Assembly: GCF_050033475.1 (NCBI RefSeq)
Contig: NZ_CP188319.1
Coordinates: 1,364,001 to 1,428,000 of the forward strand
Reading direction: 5' to 3'
DNA length: 64,000 bases
Source: Cetobacterium sp050033475
GTDB lineage: Bacteria; Fusobacteriota; Fusobacteriia; Fusobacteriales; Fusobacteriaceae
The notes under the pieces are model-generated. The model saw only the letters and a program-made list of their open reading frames with translations. It made no database searches and had not been told where the DNA came from. Position numbers and translations under genes: made by a program. This document shows, piece after piece, positions 57,475-64,000 of the stretch (its first letter is position 1; each line of letters starts with the position of its first letter).

Positions 57475-57495
57475 TTTTATTAAGGAGAATAAAAA

Positions 57496-58110
57496 ATGAT
57501 AGATTCGTTAATGAAGAATACTGGAAAAGTAGCAAAATATTTAATTGGTATAGGATTTGTAGGTGCTTTATTATTGATGGGTACATTAAGAGGATGTTCT
57601 GCAGATAACTCTACAAATAAGCATGATGCTGCTAATACCAAAACAATTGTTGATGGTTCAATAGAACTTCAAAAAATGGAAAATGAAAAGCAAGAAAAAA
57701 TGGCAGAAAATGCTGCTGTTGAAAGAAGTGCTGGAGCAGCCGCAGCAGTTAAAATAAATGCATCAGATAATGAGACTGCTGTTGAATTAAAGAAAACTTT
57801 AGATATAACAACTATTGAAACTAAAAAACTAGAAATGCAAGATAAAGCAATTTTAGATGTAAACAAATCAGAAGAAATGAAAATGCAATTAGAAATGAAA
57901 AAATTAGAATTAATTGAAGCTCAAAAATTAAAAAATGAATTTGAAATAGAAAAATTAAAATTAGATAACGAAGCTCTTTTAAAAGAAAAACAAGCAGCAG
58001 CAGCAGCAGCAAAAGCTAATGCAGCAGCGGCAGCAGCAAAAGCAAAAGCTGCAGAAAAAGCAAGAAAAGAAAAAGAAGAAATAGACATATTAAAATCTAT
58101 AGCAAACTAA
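57496..58110 (+). CDS. Membrane-anchored alanine/lysine-rich coiled-coil protein (TolA-like composition)
   Basis: 204 residues. A hydrophobic segment (about 14-31) is followed by LRGC, close to a lipobox but with Arg before Gly, so it may be a signal anchor or an atypical lipoprotein. The remainder is one long charged helix: KMENEKQEKMAENAAVE, then MKMQLEMKKLELIEAQKLKNE, then an Ala/Lys stretch (about 168-195) encoded partly by a GCA triplet run at 57993-58010. The composition recalls TolA domain II, a periplasm-spanning helix. AAGGAG precedes the ATG. Function unknown. Confidence 0.65.
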   Translation: MIDSLMKNTGKVAKYLIGIGFVGALLLMGTLRGCSADNSTNKHDAANTKTIVDGSIELQKMENEKQEKMAENAAVERSAGAAAAVKINASDNETAVELKKTLDITTIETKKLEMQDKAILDVNKSEEMKMQLEMKKLELIEAQKLKNEFEIEKLKLDNEALLKEKQAAAAAAKANAAAAAAKAKAAEKARKEKEEIDILKSIAN

Positions 58111-58123
58111 AGGAGTATAAAAA

Positions 58124-58396
58124 ATGAAGAAAATTTTACTAATGATGATATTTGTAGGAAGTATTGTAATGGCTAATAATAAATGTTTAGTTAAAGATTA
58201 TCCTAATTTAATAAAAGAAGTAGCCACAGCTAAAAAATTAAAAAATGATAAAAGTCCAATGGCTCAAATGAAATATAAAAAAATGGTAATAGAAATTATA
58301 AAGTCTGTAGCTCATATAAAAGATACTCATTATAAAGAATTAAATAAAAAACAACAAGCTGAAATACTAGATATTTCTAATACATTTACAAAATAA
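58124..58396 (+). CDS. Small exported protein, last gene of the envelope cassette
   Basis: 90 residues with a signal peptide (MKKILLMMIFVGSIVMA, cleavage after VMA). The mature 73 residues are Lys-rich and helical (KDYPNLIKEVATAKKLKND, YKKMVIEIIKSVAHIKDTHYKEL) with one cysteine. It could form a helical hairpin. No family is recognised. AAAGGAG precedes the ATG, 13 bases after the preceding stop, and a terminator follows, so the three genes form one transcription unit. Confidence 0.65.
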   Translation: MKKILLMMIFVGSIVMANNKCLVKDYPNLIKEVATAKKLKNDKSPMAQMKYKKMVIEIIKSVAHIKDTHYKELNKKQQAEILDISNTFTK

Positions 58397-58420
58397 TAAA
58401 GAAATTAACTCAATAAAAAA

Positions 58421-58452
58421 CTTGACCTCTTAATTTTTAAGAGGTCTTTTAA
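58421..58452. terminator. Bidirectional terminator
   Basis: The 10-bp stem GACCTCTTAA (58424-58433) pairs with 58437-58446 around TTT, with A and T runs outside, between the cassette and the convergent arsenate-reductase-like gene. Confidence 0.88.
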
Positions 58453-58453
58453 T

Positions 58454-58840
58454 TTATCTAGGAATATCAGAAATTAATTTCTCCACTTTCTCCTTTAATA
58501 TTTTAACAATTTCGATTTTCTCTTCGTAGGTTTCATCTTTATAATTATCCATTTCAAAATTGATAATTTTCTTAGCTTCCATAAGAGGACATTCTATTCC
58601 ACATCCCATTGTAACCAAATAATCTACTTTTTGTGGAAGTTCTTCTAGGGAATGAGGTCTATATCCTTTCATAGAATATCCCATGGATCTCATAATTTCC
58701 TTTCCTTCTAAATTTAAATCCTTAGCTGGATTAGAACCACCACTTACAAAAATAAAATCATTGGAAAACTCCTTGGCAAACTTTTCAGAAATAATACTTT
58801 TAAAAGAATTTTTAACACAGACAAAGGCAACAATTTTCAC
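58454..58840 (-). CDS. Arsenate reductase-like low-molecular-weight phosphatase-fold protein with altered active-site loop
   Basis: 128 residues of the thioredoxin-coupled ArsC/LMW tyrosine phosphatase fold. The fold is clear: FVCVKNSFKSIISEKFAKEF, GSNPAKDLNLEGKEIMRSMG, and VDYLVTMGCGIECPLMEAKKII. The phosphate loop should be C-x5-R (typically CVHNSCRS), but here the arginine is a lysine and the second cysteine a phenylalanine (CVKNSFKS, residues 8-15 from this start). The enzyme may be inactive or changed in function. Start GTG at 58840 after AAAGGAG; a TTG at 58849 abuts that site. It is divergent from arsR. Confidence 0.78.
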   Translation of the reverse strand: MKIVAFVCVKNSFKSIISEKFAKEFSNDFIFVSGGSNPAKDLNLEGKEIMRSMGYSMKGYRPHSLEELPQKVDYLVTMGCGIECPLMEAKKIINFEMDNYKDETYEEKIEIVKILKEKVEKLISDIPR

Positions 58841-58876
58841 TTCAATCAACTCCTTTATTTTTTTATATGTAAATTA

Positions 58877-58926
58877 TTGACATTTCCTCCTTTTAAGTAT
58901 ATCATAATATTAGAATATTCTAATAT
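58877..58926 (+). promoter_or_regulatory. arsR promoter with a 20-bp perfect palindrome operator
   Basis: TTGACA (58877-58882) and TATCAT (58900-58905) are 17 bases apart. The perfect palindrome ATATTAGAATATTCTAATAT (58907-58926) covers the start of transcription, the place where ArsR-type repressors bind. It lies 20 bases before the arsR start codon. Confidence 0.8.
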
Positions 58927-58945
58927 ACTTTTTTAGGAGTTTTTT

Positions 58946-59206
58946 ATGGAAAAAGAAATCAAAATTTTAAAAGCTCTAGGTCATCCAATGAGACTAGAGA
59001 TTATTCAATTATTAAGTGATAAGGATTCTCTTTGCGTTTGCAAATTACAGGAGTATTTTGCTTCTACCCAATCAAATTTATCTCAACATTTAAGAATTTT
59101 AAGAGAAGCTGAATTATTGACTTCAGAAAAAATTGGAGGATGGGTTCATTACAGTTTAAAGAATAAGGATGTTTTAAAAATATTGGATATTTTAAGGGGG
59201 CTATAA
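58946..59206 (+). CDS. arsR: ArsR-family metalloregulator
   Basis: 86 residues with a winged helix-turn-helix (ALGHPMRLEIIQLLS at 10-24, recognition helix TQSNLSQHLRIL at 41-52, wing GGWVHYSL). Cys30 and Cys32 in SLCVCKLQEYF match the arsenite-binding ELCVCDL motif of ArsR, with a probable loss of repression when As(III), Sb(III) or a related ligand binds. TAGGAG precedes the ATG. It is followed at once by the permease gene. Confidence 0.88.
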   Translation: MEKEIKILKALGHPMRLEIIQLLSDKDSLCVCKLQEYFASTQSNLSQHLRILREAELLTSEKIGGWVHYSLKNKDVLKILDILRGL

Positions 59207-59207
59207 A

Positions 59208-60194
59208 GTGTTTTCAGTGACAGATATTTTTCTAAAAATGACTTGGTTAAACAACATCTGTGGCTACTTAATAGAGAAAATTTTTAAAATAAGTTTACAA
59301 TCAAAATTAGGTGGAGCATTACAATTTTTCATCTATGATACTCTAAAAATATTTATACTTTTGGGAATTTTAATATTCTCCATAAGTTATATTCAAAGTT
59401 TTTTCCCACCAGAAAGAACTAAGAAAATTTTAGGAAGATTCCAAGGAGTTACAGGAAATACCTTAGCAGCTCTACTAGGAACCATTACTCCCTTTTGTTC
59501 TTGCTCAAGTATTCCACTTTTCATAGGCTTTACCTCAGCAGGACTTCCCATAGGAGTCACATTTTCATTTTTAATTTCCTCTCCTCTGGTAGATTTAGCA
59601 TCTCTATTATTAATAAGTTCCTTCTTTGGATTTAAAATAGCTATTATCTATGTGGTTGTGGGAATTATATTGGCCGTAGTTGGAGGTCTTATAATAGATA
59701 AAATGAATATGACAAAATATGTAGAGGAATTTGTTTTAAATATTGAAAATATAGATGGAGACAGGGAAAGTTTATCCCACAGAGATAGAATAAATTTTGC
59801 TAAAAATCAAGTTAAGGATATTTTTGTAAAGGTTAGAGTTCCCATTCTAATAGGAGTAGGTGTTGGTGCATTGATACATAATGTAATTCCAAGCCACTTT
59901 ATAGAGACAATCCTTGGTAAGGACAATATCTTTGCTGTTTTAATAGCCACAGTAATTGGAATTCCAATGTATGCTGATATATTTGGAACTTTACCTATAG
60001 CAGAAGCTCTTTATGGAAAAGGTGTTGGTATAGGTACGATTTTAGCTTTAATGATGTCAGTGACAGCTCTGTCATTTCCATCAATGGTTATGCTTAGTAA
60101 GGTTATAAAACCAAAACTTTTAATTTTGTATGTTTCCTTAGTAACCTGTGGGATTCTAATAATAGGTTATCTATTTAACATAATAAAAATATAG
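59208..60194 (+). CDS. Permease of the ArsP/YraQ (DUF318) family
   Basis: 328 residues with about eight to ten transmembrane segments. The family motif TPFCSCSSIPLFIGFTSAGLPIG (residues 94-116, Cys97 and Cys99) is present, as is the second-half repeat PMYADIFGTLPIAEALYGKGV. ArsP members export trivalent organoarsenicals; others in this family have unknown cargo. The start is a GTG at 59208, right after the arsR stop, with AAGGGGGCT before it. A small thioredoxin-like protein is encoded next. Confidence 0.82.
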   Translation: MFSVTDIFLKMTWLNNICGYLIEKIFKISLQSKLGGALQFFIYDTLKIFILLGILIFSISYIQSFFPPERTKKILGRFQGVTGNTLAALLGTITPFCSCSSIPLFIGFTSAGLPIGVTFSFLISSPLVDLASLLLISSFFGFKIAIIYVVVGIILAVVGGLIIDKMNMTKYVEEFVLNIENIDGDRESLSHRDRINFAKNQVKDIFVKVRVPILIGVGVGALIHNVIPSHFIETILGKDNIFAVLIATVIGIPMYADIFGTLPIAEALYGKGVGIGTILALMMSVTALSFPSMVMLSKVIKPKLLILYVSLVTCGILIIGYLFNIIKI

Positions 60195-60207
60195 AAGGAG
60201 GAGTAGT

Positions 60208-60441
60208 ATGGAAATAAAAATTTTAGGTGGATGTTGCAATACCTGTGATGTGTTATTAAAAAATACCCAGGAAGTTTTAAAAGAGTTAAAGAAAGAAGCT
60301 AAGGTTGAGAAGGTAACAAACTTTGTAGAAATTGCAAAATACGGAATTTTAAAAACTCCTGGATTCGTTTTAGATGGAAAGGTTATTTTTTCAGGAAGAA
60401 GTGCTGATAAGGAAGAGTTAAAAAAAATATTGAGTAAATAA
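60208..60441 (+). CDS. Small thioredoxin-fold redox protein
   Basis: 77 residues: a minimal thioredoxin fold with CNTC at 10-13 in GGCCNTCDVLL, and KTPGFVLDGKVIFSGR with the cis-Pro region near 51. It is of the redox-active disulfide protein 2/TM0996-like family that regularly accompanies YraQ permeases and ArsR regulators. It may reduce a substrate of the locus or serve the ArsC-like protein. AAGGAGG precedes the ATG. Confidence 0.88.
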   Translation: MEIKILGGCCNTCDVLLKNTQEVLKELKKEAKVEKVTNFVEIAKYGILKTPGFVLDGKVIFSGRSADKEELKKILSK

Positions 60442-60445
60442 AAAA

Positions 60446-60479
60446 AATTCCCCTCTAATTATTAGAGGGGTTTGCTTTT
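60446..60479. terminator. Bidirectional terminator
   Basis: CCCCTCTAAT (60450-60459) pairs with ATTAGAGGGG (60461-60470) with A and T runs outside. It separates the ars-like operon from the convergent YdbC-type gene. Confidence 0.85.
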
Positions 60480-60715
60480 TACATATCTAATTTGTCTAAA
60501 TCTATGGAGTTTAGTAGTTCCTTTAGGTTTTTAACTTCTTCCTTTGACAGAGTTATTCCTTTTCCCATTTTTTCATGGTCCTCATCCCAGTCACGGATGT
60601 CTAATTTTGGTTTTCTTGAATTCCAAGAAATTAAATTTAATTCCTTAGACCAGCCCTTTGATCCCTCTCCAAGTATTCCTAAGTTTTCAATTATTTCAAA
60701 TTTAATCTCAGCCAT
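60479..60715 (-). CDS. YdbC-family protein with PC4-like single-strand DNA-binding fold
   Basis: 78 residues: KFEIIENLGILGEGSKGWSKELNLISWNSRKPKLDIRDWDEDHEKMGKGITLSKEEVKNL has the PC4/YdbC pattern of four strands and a helix (the segment is given up to about residue 65). Lactococcal YdbC binds single-stranded DNA as a dimer. The role in the cell is not known. AAGGAG precedes the ATG. Confidence 0.82.
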   Translation of the reverse strand: MAEIKFEIIENLGILGEGSKGWSKELNLISWNSRKPKLDIRDWDEDHEKMGKGITLSKEEVKNLKELLNSIDLDKLDM

Positions 60716-60753
60716 GACAGTAAATTCTCCTTTTTTATAAAATTAAATTGTAA

Positions 60754-61584
60754 TTATTTTCTTCTTTTAAATCCAGCTTCCTTTAAAGCTTCTAAAACTG
60801 GTAAGAACTCCTTATCATTCTCTACTATATGCCATTCTGGATGGAATTGAACCCCTACAACAAAGTAAGCATTTTCCAATTCAACAGCTTCAATGATTCC
60901 ATCTGGGGACTTGGCAGTTACCTTCAATCCCTTTCCAAGGGTTTTAATTCCTTGATGATGCCATGAATTCACTGTGATTTCATCTGTTTCCAGCATTTTA
61001 TATAATTTAGAATTTTTATCTATTATATTTATACTGTGAAAAGCAAAATCTTCTTTCTTTGGATCTCTGTGAGAAATATCAGAAACATTTGAAATATATT
61101 CTGTAGGTAGGTCCTGATAAAGGGTTCCACCTAGGGCAATATTTAACATTTGCATTCCACGACAGGTTCCTAAAATAGGAAAATCTTTCTCAAGAGCTAT
61201 TTTTGTTAAAAGATAATCGGAATTATCTCTATCTTTTTTTAACTCCTCTAGATTTTCATGGGGCTTTTCCCCATAAAGTTTTGGATCAATATCCTCTCCT
61301 CCAGTTAAAATAAGAGCATCCACAGATTTCAAAGCTTCCTTAGCTTCTTTCTCATTGGTTACTTCTGGCAATAGAACTGGTATGGCACCAACTGCCTTAA
61401 CAGCATCTATATATGCCTGTGTATCCTCGGGAACATCATCCTCTGGAAACTCCCTTTCCCAAGAAAGACCTATTTTCACAGGTGGATTTTCTGGGATATT
61501 TTTTACAGAGGTACCTTTACATCCATTAAAAATAAATAGAATGAAAGTTAACAGGATAAAAAACATAAACTTAAATTTTTTCAA
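60754..61584 (-). CDS. Class I glutamine amidotransferase-like peptidase C26 lipoprotein (PuuD-like)
   Basis: 276 residues. The catalytic triad of gamma-glutamyl hydrolases is present: Cys141 in LGTCRGMQ, His248 and Glu250 in VQFHPEWHI. Unlike cytoplasmic PuuD, it begins with a lipoprotein signal and lipobox FNGC (Cys22). It should therefore act on the outer face of the inner membrane or on the outer membrane. It could cleave gamma-glutamyl peptides such as glutathione or gamma-glutamyl-amines. TTG start at 61584, chosen because it follows GGGGAGAG and supplies the basic start of the signal. Confidence 0.83.
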   Translation of the reverse strand: MKKFKFMFFILLTFILFIFNGCKGTSVKNIPENPPVKIGLSWEREFPEDDVPEDTQAYIDAVKAVGAIPVLLPEVTNEKEAKEALKSVDALILTGGEDIDPKLYGEKPHENLEELKKDRDNSDYLLTKIALEKDFPILGTCRGMQMLNIALGGTLYQDLPTEYISNVSDISHRDPKKEDFAFHSINIIDKNSKLYKMLETDEITVNSWHHQGIKTLGKGLKVTAKSPDGIIEAVELENAYFVVGVQFHPEWHIVENDKEFLPVLEALKEAGFKRRK

Positions 61585-61674
61585 TGCACTCTCTCCCCTA
61601 GCATAGTTTTATTCATATGAAAAATTTCATATGTGTAATATTATCATTTTATTTTTTTTAAAGCAATAAAAAAA

Positions 61675-61695
61675 AGCCCCCAAATTTTGAGGACT
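61675..61695 (-). terminator. Terminator of the two-gene unit at 61714-62704
   Basis: An 8-bp stem (61695-61688 with 61682-61675 on the minus strand, two G-U pairs), followed by eight T on the minus strand. Confidence 0.75.
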
Positions 61696-61713
61696 AATCT
61701 CATCAGAGTTTTT

Positions 61714-62070
61714 TTAAAAACTCCTAGGCATAATAGGTGGCTTTAAATATATTACATTATAATTATAATCGTAATAATAATATACTCTATGATCTTTGTG
61801 GTAATAATAATAAATTTTAGCTCGAAGAAGATCATTTTCTAAAGCCATTCTATCGGTTAAGATTCTATATTCAGCTTCCCTATAGAGATAGTTTAAATAT
61901 TCCTTTTGTAATTCTCCCTGTAGTTTCATATATTCTAATTTTCTTAAATCTTCATTTAATCTTAAATCTAAAACTTGATTTTGCCAATTGTTGTAATCCT
62001 TTACTATATCAGAGGACCCATAGGTAAAAGTACAAAATACAAGGAATAAAGAAAAACTTTTCAATGACAT
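61714..62070 (-). CDS. Small exported helical, tyrosine-rich protein of unknown function
   Basis: 118 residues with a signal peptide (cleavage after TYG, residue 18). The mature part is a helix of about 60 residues (WQNQVLDLRLNEDLRKLEYMKLQ, then REAEYRILTDRMALENDLLRAKI) followed by a tail very rich in tyrosine (YYYYHKDHRVYYYYDYNYN). The tail has 12 tyrosines in about 20 residues. Not recognised. GGAGGAGG precedes the ATG. Encoded 13 bases after the CsgG-like lipoprotein gene, so probably in the same complex or pathway. Confidence 0.68.
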   Translation of the reverse strand: MSLKSFSLFLVFCTFTYGSSDIVKDYNNWQNQVLDLRLNEDLRKLEYMKLQGELQKEYLNYLYREAEYRILTDRMALENDLLRAKIYYYYHKDHRVYYYYDYNYNVIYLKPPIMPRSF

Positions 62071-62083
62071 GAAATCCTCCTCC

Positions 62084-62704
62084 TTAAAATTTACTTAGTC
62101 CATCCCTAAGGGCACTTCTAATTGCAAATTCATAACCACCACTGTTATTAGAACTTATATCTCCGAAAAAGATTAAAAGATTTTTACTATTTAAAACTAC
62201 AATGGCATGACCACTTCTAGTTTTAGCAATTCCTGTGGTATTGTCAATTAATTTCAATTCCACAGAACATTCAATTTCATCATCTGTATCCATATAGATT
62301 AAAGGTAGAAATATTCCACTGGTTGAAGTTTGAAGATTAATTACTTTCATAGAGAGAGTATATTTAGCAGGAATCATTTTAGAATCTAGAGGGGTAGAAG
62401 TCATGGATTTAGAAAAAATATGTTCTTCCATTACATTGGACATCTCAGCTCTTTCCATTACATTGAAACCACTTTTATATAATTCATCTTGAACTATGGT
62501 TTTTAGGAAGGATTCACCAAAAATACTTTGAAATGTTCTCGCAGAACCACTGGACATTTCTGTTTTTGCTACCCATACAGTTCTCCCTTGACCAGTCTGG
62601 GGAACAGCAACATCCATATATTTATCTTTTTTCAATTGGGGAGTTGACTTCCCACAACCAAATAAAGTTAAAATTAATATTATTAAAACTCCTATTTTTT
62701 TCAT
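62084..62704 (-). CDS. CsgG-like lipoprotein
   Basis: 206 residues. A lipoprotein signal ends at LFGC (Cys17 of MKKIGVLIILILTLFGC). The mature part has the CsgG/LpoB-like layout: VAVPQTGQGRTVWVAKTEMSSGSA, then FLKTIVQDELYKSGFNVMERAEMSNVMEE, the region where CsgG has its GFxxxER motif, then a beta-rich end SVELKLIDNTTGIAKTRSGH and GYEFAIRSALRDGLSKF. CsgG proteins form secretion pores for curli; this one is shorter than CsgG (about 262) and might be a related periplasmic subunit. Start at 62704 after AAGGAG. Confidence 0.7.
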   Translation of the reverse strand: MKKIGVLIILILTLFGCGKSTPQLKKDKYMDVAVPQTGQGRTVWVAKTEMSSGSARTFQSIFGESFLKTIVQDELYKSGFNVMERAEMSNVMEEHIFSKSMTSTPLDSKMIPAKYTLSMKVINLQTSTSGIFLPLIYMDTDDEIECSVELKLIDNTTGIAKTRSGHAIVVLNSKNLLIFFGDISSNNSGGYEFAIRSALRDGLSKF

Positions 62705-62852
62705 AGGCAAGCAACTCCTTCAATTATTTTAAAGTACCTTATTATTATTCTTTTAGAATATTTAAATCCTTTCAACAATATTATTTTTTATAAACAAATT
62801 AATAAATTTAAAGAATTTCATCAAATTTTATAATTGGTTATTAAAATTTAAC

Positions 62853-62881
62853 TTGTAATTTAATAATCTATTTACTATAAT
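62853..62881 (+). promoter_or_regulatory. Promoter for the DUF4041 gene
   Basis: TTGTAA (62853-62858) and a consensus TATAAT (62876-62881) are 17 bases apart. Transcription would start near 62888, about ten bases before the terminator-like hairpin at 62898-62917. Confidence 0.6.
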
Positions 62882-62897
62882 ATATTTATTGAAAAAT

Positions 62898-62924
62898 GGT
62901 AAGTTATAAAACTTGCCTTTTTTT
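62898..62924 (+). terminator. Terminator-like hairpin in the leader of the DUF4041 gene
   Basis: GGTAAGTT (62898-62905) pairs with AACTTGCC (62910-62917), one G-U, loop ATAA, followed by T7. No gene on the + strand ends here, and the hairpin lies between the promoter and the start codon, so it may attenuate the downstream gene. On the minus strand it has a T5 tail and no gene either. Confidence 0.6.
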
Positions 62925-62978
62925 ATTTTTTGTATTTTATTCATAATTAATACTGCAAGAAAACAAAAGGAGATCAAT

Positions 62979-64000
62979 ATGATATTTATAAGTGTAATAG
63001 CAGTTATATTACTAATTATAGTAATAAAAATAACTAGTGAAGCAAGAGAATTAATAGCAAAAAATAAAGAACTAACAAACTATAAAGAAGAAATATATTT
63101 GAAAAATGAAAATTTAAAATTATTAAATCAAGAATTAAAACATGATCTAGATAATATCAAAAAAGAAAATGAATTACTAAATATAAGAAATTCTCAATTG
63201 TCAAAATACGAAGAGATGAAAGCAACAAAAGAAAGTATAGAAAAAGAAGCAAATAAAATTTTAAATAAAGCTAAATATATATTGGAAACCAATGAGTCTG
63301 AAGCAAAAGAAATTTTAAAAAATGCTAGAGAAAAATCAAAAGAGATTAAATCTCAAGCAGATGAATTACTTCATATGTCATTAGAAAAATCTAAAAATAT
63401 TGAAGAAGAAGCAAAGAAAAAAGCGCTAGAAATAGCAGGTAATGCTTATGAAGCAAAAGAAAAAGCTCAATTTTATGAAGAAATATTAAAAGCAATGAAA
63501 AATAAGATTAATGGCTATGGGGATGAATATTTAAAACCAACACATTCCTTAATAGATGATTTAGCAGAAGAATATGGATTTATAGAATTAGGTAAAGATT
63601 TAAAATTAGAAAGAGAAATAATAAAAAAAATGATAATAGATGGTCATGCTTCCTCATGTGATTATGTTGAGAAAAATAGAGCAAAAATAGCTTGTGAATT
63701 TGTATTAGATGCCTTTAATGGTAAAGTGGAAAGTATCTTATCTAGAGTAAAAAAAGATAATTATGGAAAACTAGAGCAGGAAATAAAAGATGCATATACA
63801 TTAGTTAATTATAATGGTGCTGCATTTAGAAATGCAAGGATAGAGGAACAATTTTTAAATGCTAGACTTAAAGAACTTGATTTATTAGTTAAAATTTATA
63901 TTTATAAAGAAGAAGAAAAAGAAGAGCAAAGAAGAATTCGGGAACAGATTAGAGAAGAAGAAAAAGCAGTAAAAGAACATGAAAAAGCTATAAAAGAAGC
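62979..64000 (+). CDS. DUF4041-containing protein, 5' part (continues beyond the window)
   Basis: 340 residues visible, frame open at the end. The order is an N-terminal hydrophobic segment (about 3-17), a long coiled coil (about 20-170), then the DUF4041 domain (about 180-320) with KPTHSLIDDLAEEYGF, ARLKELDLLVKIYIYKEEEKEEQ and RIREQIREEEKAVKEHEKAI. Proteins of this type usually end in a T5orf172/GIY-YIG nuclease-like domain, which would lie outside the window. They occur in phage and defence settings. AAAAGGAG precedes the ATG. It was found by direct translation because it lacks a stop in the window. Confidence 0.82.
   Translation, partial: MIFISVIAVILLIIVIKITSEARELIAKNKELTNYKEEIYLKNENLKLLNQELKHDLDNIKKENELLNIRNSQLSKYEEMKATKESIEKEANKILNKAKYILETNESEAKEILKNAREKSKEIKSQADELLHMSLEKSKNIEEEAKKKALEIAGNAYEAKEKAQFYEEILKAMKNKINGYGDEYLKPTHSLIDDLAEEYGFIELGKDLKLEREIIKKMIIDGHASSCDYVEKNRAKIACEFVLDAFNGKVESILSRVKKDNYGKLEQEIKDAYTLVNYNGAAFRNARIEEQFLNARLKELDLLVKIYIYKEEEKEEQRRIREQIREEEKAVKEHEKAIKE

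Noticed and set aside
57991..58011. GCA triplet run as a phase-variable microsatellite
   Set aside because: Units are triplets, so slippage would change length and not reading frame; the run is only about six copies and serves an alanine-rich helix.
1..64000. Search for tRNA/rRNA genes, CRISPR arrays, insertion sequences, integrase or prophage genes and attachment sites
   Set aside because: None seen: no cloverleaf-like CCA-ended segments, no spaced identical repeats, no transposase or integrase motifs, and base composition is even throughout.

Overview
The window is about 64 kb of very AT-rich DNA with tightly packed genes, strong AGGAG-type ribosome binding sites and many hairpin terminators. 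Several genes encode Gram-negative envelope parts: a trimeric autotransporter with a YadA-type anchor, a TolC-like channel with MacA/MacB partners, a heptosyltransferase and many lipoproteins. Together with the AT-rich codon use, the GlpP antiterminator and the EutV/EutW-type ethanolamine locus, this points to an anaerobic member of the Fusobacteriaceae (Fusobacterium, Cetobacterium or Ilyobacter type). That placement is inference. I see no tRNA, rRNA, CRISPR array, insertion sequence or prophage, and no gene-free stretch longer than 300 bases.

Layout. 1-5255: ribose operon (end of a LacI regulator, rbsK, rbsD, rbsA, rbsC, rbsB). 5331-8099: ABC exporter and an L-2-hydroxyacid dehydrogenase. 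8120-15676: sensor kinase, heptosyltransferase, exported cyclic-nucleotide phosphodiesterase, BMP-type binding protein, flavin disulfide oxidoreductase, small genes and a DMT transporter. 15792-21989: glycerol regulon (glpP, glpF, glpK and a three-gene glycerol-3-phosphate dehydrogenase) with two leader antiterminator/terminator switches sharing a loop motif. 22021-26543: a three-gene unit of a thioredoxin-reductase-like flavoprotein, an arylsulfotransferase-like protein fused to thioredoxin, and a DASS-family anion transporter. 26584-32811: TolC/MacA/MacB-type efflux operon with its two-component system. 32845-37006: DUF554 protein, lipoproteins, DNA methyltransferase repair protein and the autotransporter. 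37048-38022: a guanine-type purine riboswitch ahead of an exported nucleosidase. 38110-40852: an acetyltransferase and an ATPase/TOPRIM pair that looks like a defence module. 40936-56883: a complete ethanolamine bacterial-microcompartment operon controlled by EutV/EutW. 57130-58396: a small envelope cassette. 58454-60470: an arsenic-resistance-like locus. 60479-62704: assorted small proteins and lipoproteins. 62979-end: start of a DUF4041 protein.

The catabolic loci share a theme. Ribose, glycerol and ethanolamine are what host nucleosides and phospholipids yield. Exported enzymes in the window (a purine nucleosidase, a cyclic-nucleotide phosphodiesterase and a phosphatase resembling phosphocholine/phosphoethanolamine phosphatase inside the ethanolamine operon) could produce such substrates outside the inner membrane. 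Control is largely at RNA level: GlpP antitermination, an ANTAR dual hairpin before eutA and a purine riboswitch.

The strongest candidates for something little described are the cytoplasmic arylsulfotransferase-thioredoxin fusion unit, the riboswitch-controlled exported nucleosidase whose catalytic Asp is Asn, the phosphatase embedded in the ethanolamine operon, the ATPase/TOPRIM pair, and the arsenate-reductase-like protein with a degenerate active-site loop.
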